Shown piece after piece: positions 22,405-26,621 of a stretch of DNA of 26,621 bases (position 1 is the stretch's first letter; the number at the start of each line of letters is the position of its first letter). The stretch lies in the NCBI GenBank assembly GCA_965369945.1, contig CBDUST010000026.1, positions 1 to 26,621 of the forward strand, written 5' to 3'. The position numbers and the translations under genes were made by a program. Under the pieces are notes generated by a model. The model was not told the origin of the DNA. It ran no database searches and saw only the letters and a program-made list of their open reading frames with translations. The DNA comes from JADFNO01 sp965369945 (GTDB lineage Bacteria > Planctomycetota > Phycisphaerae > Phycisphaerales > SM1A02).

Positions 22405-22981
22405 GTGCTACCCCCCGCAGTTGCGTGATCTCTGGGGGTAGGGTGAAGCTGAGGGCATCGCATCCCAACCGCGCTGTGACCGCAGCCTCGCCGCCGACCT
22501 GCGCAGGTGTGATTACCAGCGTCGATGGCCGAAAGTATCCACCGAACGCATCCAGCGCGCCGATAAAGGCGGCGACCTGTTTGTATCCACCCCGGATGGT
22601 GAGATCGAAACGGGAGACCACGACTCCGGTTTCCCCGCTCGGCATCGGTGTGGTCGACGGCTGGAGACTCTGCACCAGGACATCGTGCTGCTTGGCCATA
22701 CTAGTGATTCTGGCGTAGAGCACGGCGGAGTCGTGGGCGATGGTGTTCTTGCGGTCGATCTGGGCAACCTGGGCCCTCAGCAAGCTGGCCCGCCGAGCGA
22801 GCTGGTCGCTGGCTGCCGTTCCAAACGACGACGAACGCGCGCGGTATTCAGCGATGGTCGTTTCGAACTGCCGAAGTTCGTCAAGTCTGGGTTGAACGAA
22901 GAACAGCCAGCCGCCGGCGGTCAGCGCCAGTCCGATCAGGAACTGAACGATCATGGCGCGATCGAGGTTCGCGATCATCAT
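22391..22981 (-). CDS. pilO: PilO-like type IV pilus inner-membrane protein
   Basis: The product (196 aa) has a short cytosolic N-terminus and one membrane helix (about 10-29). A coiled-coil segment rich in Arg, Ala and Gln (about 35-90) follows, then a ferredoxin-like periplasmic domain with VSRFDLTIRGGYKQVAAFIGALD, the most recognisable PilO stretch. PilO pairs with PilN on the periplasmic side of the pilus platform. Its ATG overlaps the stop of the PilM-PilN gene by 4 bases (ATGA), showing a coupled operon. Confidence 0.82.
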   Translation of the reverse strand: MMIANLDRAMIVQFLIGLALTAGGWLFFVQPRLDELRQFETTIAEYRARSSSFGTAASDQLARRASLLRAQVAQIDRKNTIAHDSAVLYARITSMAKQHDVLVQSLQPSTTPMPSGETGVVVSRFDLTIRGGYKQVAAFIGALDAFGGYFRPSTLVITPAQVGGEAAVTARLGCDALSFTLPPEITQLRGVAHGES

Positions 22982-24690
22982 TGGGAATCCCTCGCGACGG
23001 TGGACGTCGCTTCCAGATCGGAACTCGACGGTATCGCAATGGTCTGGAATCCGGCTTCGAATCGCTCGCCCGTCGTCCGGCCGACGGCGGCTATCTGCAC
23101 GTTCACTAGCTCCACGTTGTCGATGATCGGGCTGAGCTTCAGCGCTTCGATGAAGGCCTCGAGCTCGGTTTGGCCATCGGCGTCTTGGCTGGCCGCCGCA
23201 TATCCGCTGGCGGTTCCGTTCATCTGATCTCCGTTGCGCCGGAAAGACAGGGTCGTGAACTGGATAGATTGCGGCGTGAGTCTGCTCAGTTCGTGGAACA
23301 CAGCGCGGAAGTCGACGTGGGCTCCGATTTGCTGCTCGATCGTTCCTTGCAAGCCGTCCATGGCCTGGACAGCCGCGGCCAGACGTGCCTGTGTGTCTTG
23401 GAGGGTTTCGAGCCCGGCGGTCTCGCTCGCGAGCGCGGCTTCCTGCCCGCGCAGCTCACCAAGGCGCACTTGGAGCCAAAGCGTATCCAGACCGACGATC
23501 ACCAGCGCGGCGGCGACGCCGGTCCACAGCCAGCGTCGAAGCCGCCTTGAGTCGCGGCGCTGGGTGATCTCTTGCGGCTGGAGATTCATCTGCCTCAGGT
23601 ACCGCCGATTCGCCGCGGCCAGGTTGCCTTCGCTGCCTGCCGACGCAGGCGAGTCGTACTCGTACGCTGCATAGCGCGAATCGAGCGAGACCGGCAACTC
23701 TAACTCTTGCCCCAGAAGAGCGGCGAAACCGGGAACGGCGCTGCCCGGCCCGGTCACGACCAACATCACCGAGTCACGCTCGGTCTCCGGCACGCCGAAG
23801 CGAATTGACTGACGCAGCTCAACCACAAAACGCTGCAGCACCGGTTGCACGAGCGGAGCGAGCTGACTCATCGTCAGTCGCGGGTTGTTATGGACAACTT
23901 CGTCCGCCCTTCCGATGCCTCGGCGATAAAGGATGTCGCGCGCCTCCCGGACGTCCAGCCCGATGGGCTCGGTGGTTCCGGAACTCCGGATCGGACGCGT
24001 CAAGCTTTCAACGAGCGTCTCCAGTCCGATCGTGATGGCCCGGCTGAATCTCAGAATCCCGCGACCGCCCACGACAAAGAATGAGCCGTGGTCACCGACG
24101 TAGAGCCAGCCGCGCTCGGTGGGCACATTGCGCAAGGTTCGGCCGGCGAGCCGAGCGATGATGGTGGCGGCGATCGGAGTCGCGGACTGGAATTCCAATC
24201 CGGCGGCTTCAGTCATCTCAACGATTGCGCCCGTGACGTCCTTCCGATCTGCGGCAACGACGACGTGGATCTGGGGGTTGTCTTCGGCGCGATCTCGCCC
24301 GATGACCGCCGCCTCGACGACGGCAGCGTCAAATGGGTAGGGGATCGTTTCCATGCAACCGAGAATCGCCGCCGCCCTCGCCTGTGAAGGCGAATCCAGC
24401 TTGAGGCTGACCAGATCAACCGCTTGGGTGGGGCTGGTGTACACGACCGCCGTCGGCACCCGCTCGACGCCCAACTCGAACACAACGTCGCGCAGATCAT
24501 CGGAGGCCTCGCGGACGCTCTTGGCCCAAGTGGTAGGATCGAGGCCGAGCGTTATCGGAATCCGCCGGGCGGCGACGACCGTGTTATGTTTGCGCGCAAC
24601 GACATCGATCAGGTCAGGCAATAGCACAACCGTGACCAACTCGGGATTGAACCCGAAGCCTGGCGGACCTAGGCGGATTCTTGGACTCAC
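22978..24690 (-). CDS. PilM-PilN fusion, type IV pilus assembly
   Basis: The product (570 aa) joins two pilus proteins that are usually separate. Residues 1-340 resemble the actin-like cytosolic PilM (phosphate-binding-type strands VYVGDHGSFFVV and TGPGSAVPGFAALLGQEL). The linker contains MNLQPQEI (368-375), equivalent to the short NLLP segment of PilN that binds PilM. One membrane helix (387-407), a coiled coil (about 410-455) and a periplasmic ferredoxin-like domain follow, as in PilN. The fusion fixes PilM to the membrane. The start is GTG at 24690: the overlapping ATG at 24692 runs straight into a stop. No strong ribosome site is visible. It is the first gene of the pilM-N-O-P run. Confidence 0.82.
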   Translation of the reverse strand: MSPRIRLGPPGFGFNPELVTVVLLPDLIDVVARKHNTVVAARRIPITLGLDPTTWAKSVREASDDLRDVVFELGVERVPTAVVYTSPTQAVDLVSLKLDSPSQARAAAILGCMETIPYPFDAAVVEAAVIGRDRAEDNPQIHVVVAADRKDVTGAIVEMTEAAGLEFQSATPIAATIIARLAGRTLRNVPTERGWLYVGDHGSFFVVGGRGILRFSRAITIGLETLVESLTRPIRSSGTTEPIGLDVREARDILYRRGIGRADEVVHNNPRLTMSQLAPLVQPVLQRFVVELRQSIRFGVPETERDSVMLVVTGPGSAVPGFAALLGQELELPVSLDSRYAAYEYDSPASAGSEGNLAAANRRYLRQMNLQPQEITQRRDSRRLRRWLWTGVAAALVIVGLDTLWLQVRLGELRGQEAALASETAGLETLQDTQARLAAAVQAMDGLQGTIEQQIGAHVDFRAVFHELSRLTPQSIQFTTLSFRRNGDQMNGTASGYAAASQDADGQTELEAFIEALKLSPIIDNVELVNVQIAAVGRTTGERFEAGFQTIAIPSSSDLEATSTVARDSQ

Positions 24691-24808
24691 ATGGGAATCT
24701 TCGGGTATTGCAAGTCAAGCCTTTATAGCGCGCTGGCGAAGCCACTCAAATCCGTCAGTTGTTATCGGGTCCCACTCGGTAATAGTGCAAGCACGACCAA
24801 AAGCAACA

Positions 24809-24830
24809 GCCGGGGCGTGGCGACCCCGGC
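24809..24830 (-). terminator. Probable terminator of the fibro-slime gene
   Basis: A perfect 7-bp GC-rich stem, GCCGGGG with CCCCGGC, encloses an 8-base loop. On the minus strand it is followed by TGTTGCTTTTGG. It lies about 55 bases after the stop at 24884 and 120 bases before the pilus operon, so it separates the two units. Confidence 0.55.
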
Positions 24831-24883
24831 CGTATCGTTCGATGGAAGGACGTTGCGTCCGAAAACGAGACGCAGCGATGGTA

Positions 24884-26247
24884 TCAATCAAATCCCGCGT
24901 TGACGGACTCCGCCTCGGCGCCAATCAGCGGGACATTCGTGCGAACACGGAAAAGCGCCTGCGTTGGATTGCGATGAGCATAGAAGAACTGCATCGCATA
25001 GAACTCTCCGTCGACCAACCCAAGGCGATCCAGATCCACATGCTGATCCGTGCCGGGGATGATCCCGCCAAGGTCAATCGCCAAACTCCGATCGATGAAC
25101 AACCAAGCGTCATCAGAGCCCATGAATGCAAAGAACTGGGTGTTACATGCTTCATACGTGAAGTATGCCGTGAATCTAAACGTGAAGTAATTATTGTGAG
25201 GGTCGCCCTGATTCTCGTGGAGCTGCCCGTCGATCGGGTAGAACTCATCTGACAGGAATTCGTAGATACCGCCGCCGTCGCGCACGAGATCAATCGTGTG
25301 CGGCGTCGACAGATTCATGCCCAGCACGTCGCGGTACCACTGGCCAAATGAGTCAGCGGAATCAATCCCACCTGTGCCGGCGATGCCCGCGGTTCCCTTG
25401 GTGTCGTTGAGCTGAACGCCGCAGGCGTCCAGCGGCATCGACTCGTCCAGGTGGAAGCCGCCCAAGTTGGCAACGTTGAGCGTTTGGCCCTCATACGTGC
25501 CATAGAAGTTGCCGCCGTCTTCGATAAGCAGCCCAGTGTTGGGCGCAACGATCGTCGCGATTACATCAGCGTCGTCCGCGATGCGAATGTCTGTATTACC
25601 AAGGTGGTAAATCGTAAAGACATTCGGGTCATACGAACCGGAGTTGATAGTAGCGTCCTGAATGCTGACGATCCCCTTGGTATAGAGAACCAATGACGAG
25701 CCGGGCGTAAAGGAGATTCTCGCATCGTCACGCATACTAAACAGCGTCTCGCAGAGGATCCTGATATTGCCGTCAATCTGCAACGTGGCAGCATCACGGA
25801 TCAACAGGTCATCACAGTGCAGGTCGGTGGTCAGCGGATTCGGCCAAAGGCCAACACCACCGTTGTAGAGCACATTGCCCACGTTCGCGCTCGCCTCCAG
25901 GTCGGCCGGCACCACGATAGTCGGGATCTCGGCGCCCGTGTAGAAGGTCGGGGGCGGACCGGCGTTCGGTCCGCCCAACCGACCAACGGATGAATCCCAC
26001 GTGTCAACGGTTGCTCCGCCGCTGATCGTTGGATCACCGACCAACTTCACCAGTCCAACGCCGCCGCCGTACAGGTGCGGTGCGATCGGATTGCTGACGG
26101 TGTCGCGCCACTGGGTATCGACCCTGAAGCCGGTGCCCCGGACAGAACACAGGCAAATACGCCCATTAAGGCCAGCCCGGACCAGGTCACGGCGGTCAGA
26201 ATGACCTTCCCGTTCCTCTCGTCCTTGTCGGTTCCGCCATAGCGCAT
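24884..26247 (-). CDS. Fibro-slime domain surface protein with apparent frameshift
   Basis: The C-terminal 200 residues match the fibro-slime/PA14-like domain, including GSDDAWLFIDRSLAIDLGG and YAMQFFYAHRNPTQALFRV. Such domains occur in large secreted or surface proteins. The middle part is Gly/Asp-rich beta structure resembling a polymer-forming region. The frame beginning at 26326 has a nonsensical N-terminus. A better start is the ATG at 26247 in another frame, with GGAGAG 6 bases upstream: it gives a short basic segment and one membrane helix (VILTAVTWSGLALMGVFACV), like PilX-type proteins. Joining this to TGFRVDTQWRDTV needs a single-base change at the run of four G (minus strand, 26136-26139). 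This may be a sequencing error, a mutation or programmed slippage. Confidence 0.7.
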
Positions 26248-26621
26248 AATCAACTCTCCCCGCGAGAGACCAAGGCCTCGCGTACCTGCGTATGGCTAAC
26301 CGTACGATGCGGGGCTGAGCGCCCAAACCCCATATGCCCAGATCCCGGGCTGAGGTGGTGTTGTGCCGTCTGGTGAAGCAATCTCAGCTGGGCAGTTTGT
26401 CGCGACTGACCGTCCTCGTCGACGGCTGAGCGGATGTGTGTGCAGCGGTTCGCTAGGCCCACGAGCAGCCCACTTCCCCGGGGCAAGGGGGGAGTGGCAC
26501 GGAACAACCCGAACCCCAAAGTGGCCCGGGCGGGGCGCTCCCGGAGCCCCCGCCGGCCAAGTTGGGACCCCGTAAGAACAGGCGTCAGGGGAAGAGGCAG
26601 CGCCCCATCGGGGGCGGGTTT
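26248..26621. other. GC-rich non-coding region at the window end
   Basis: No convincing gene is seen; the open frames have atypical composition. It includes the leader of the fibro-slime gene. Several short GC-rich hairpins are present, including CGCCCC-ATCG-GGGGCG at 26601-26616, which is followed by GGTTT at the window edge and could be part of a plus-strand terminator. I could not match the leader to a known riboswitch. Confidence 0.4.

Noticed and set aside
26248..26460. A riboswitch (for example c-di-GMP type) in the leader of the fibro-slime gene
   Set aside because: Hairpins are present but none of the conserved core sequences could be matched.
26250..26519. An 89-codon minus-strand frame before the fibro-slime gene
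   Set aside because: It has low-complexity composition and no motif, and it ends around the ribosome site of the next gene.
1..26621. CRISPR array
   Set aside because: No set of regularly spaced repeats of 24-40 bases with unique spacers is seen anywhere in the window.

Overview
The window is GC-rich bacterial DNA in which almost every gene lies on the minus strand. The gene types point to a didermic, Planctomycetota-like bacterium: c-type cytochromes, an outer-membrane porin, a PilM-PilN fusion, a fibro-slime-domain surface protein, a TolB-like beta-propeller protein with TPR-like repeats, and large serine recombinases. No rRNA or other taxonomic marker is present, so this assignment is an inference from gene content.

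Layout by position. 276-1454 (+): a glutaredoxin-thioredoxin reductase fusion. 1608-3509 (-): a large serine recombinase, followed upstream by a roughly 550-base non-coding stretch with strong inverted repeats and a tRNA-like T-arm. 4067-9018 (-): a PhoB/OmpR-type response regulator, its membrane histidine kinase, a strong terminator, and a secreted TPR/beta-propeller protein. 9403-16077 (-): a tightly packed operon. In transcription order it encodes a 24-residue peptide, a cytochrome oxidase subunit III with a cytochrome c domain inserted between its helices, a diheme cytochrome c, a cupredoxin-like copper protein, an outer-membrane porin with a Glu/His-rich loop, a monoheme lipoprotein, and a diheme protein with a C-terminal ethylbenzene-dehydrogenase-like heme b domain. 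16167-16439 (-): a small unknown protein. 16814-20234 (-): an NtrC-type sigma-54 activator and a RegB-like membrane histidine kinase. 20491-21891: a broken second copy of the serine recombinase, cut by a partial IS3-family element. 21892-24690 (-): type IV pilus genes of the pilM/N/O/P type. 24884-26247 (-): a fibro-slime surface protein with an apparent frameshift.

How the parts may work together. The kinase at 18195-20234 carries a motif resembling the quinone-binding GGxxNPF of RegB/PrrB. The partner regulator is a sigma-54 activator. A sigma-54-like promoter (16511-16526) and tandem operator-like repeats (16631-16798) lie between this pair and the cytochrome operon. The simplest reading is a redox-sensing system that controls a periplasmic/outer-membrane electron-transfer operon. 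That operon has a subunit III but no subunits I and II and no obvious catalytic subunit in the window, which makes it the most interesting system here. The two related recombinase copies, in the same orientation, bracket about 17 kb containing all of this cargo, suggesting it could be or have been a genomic island.
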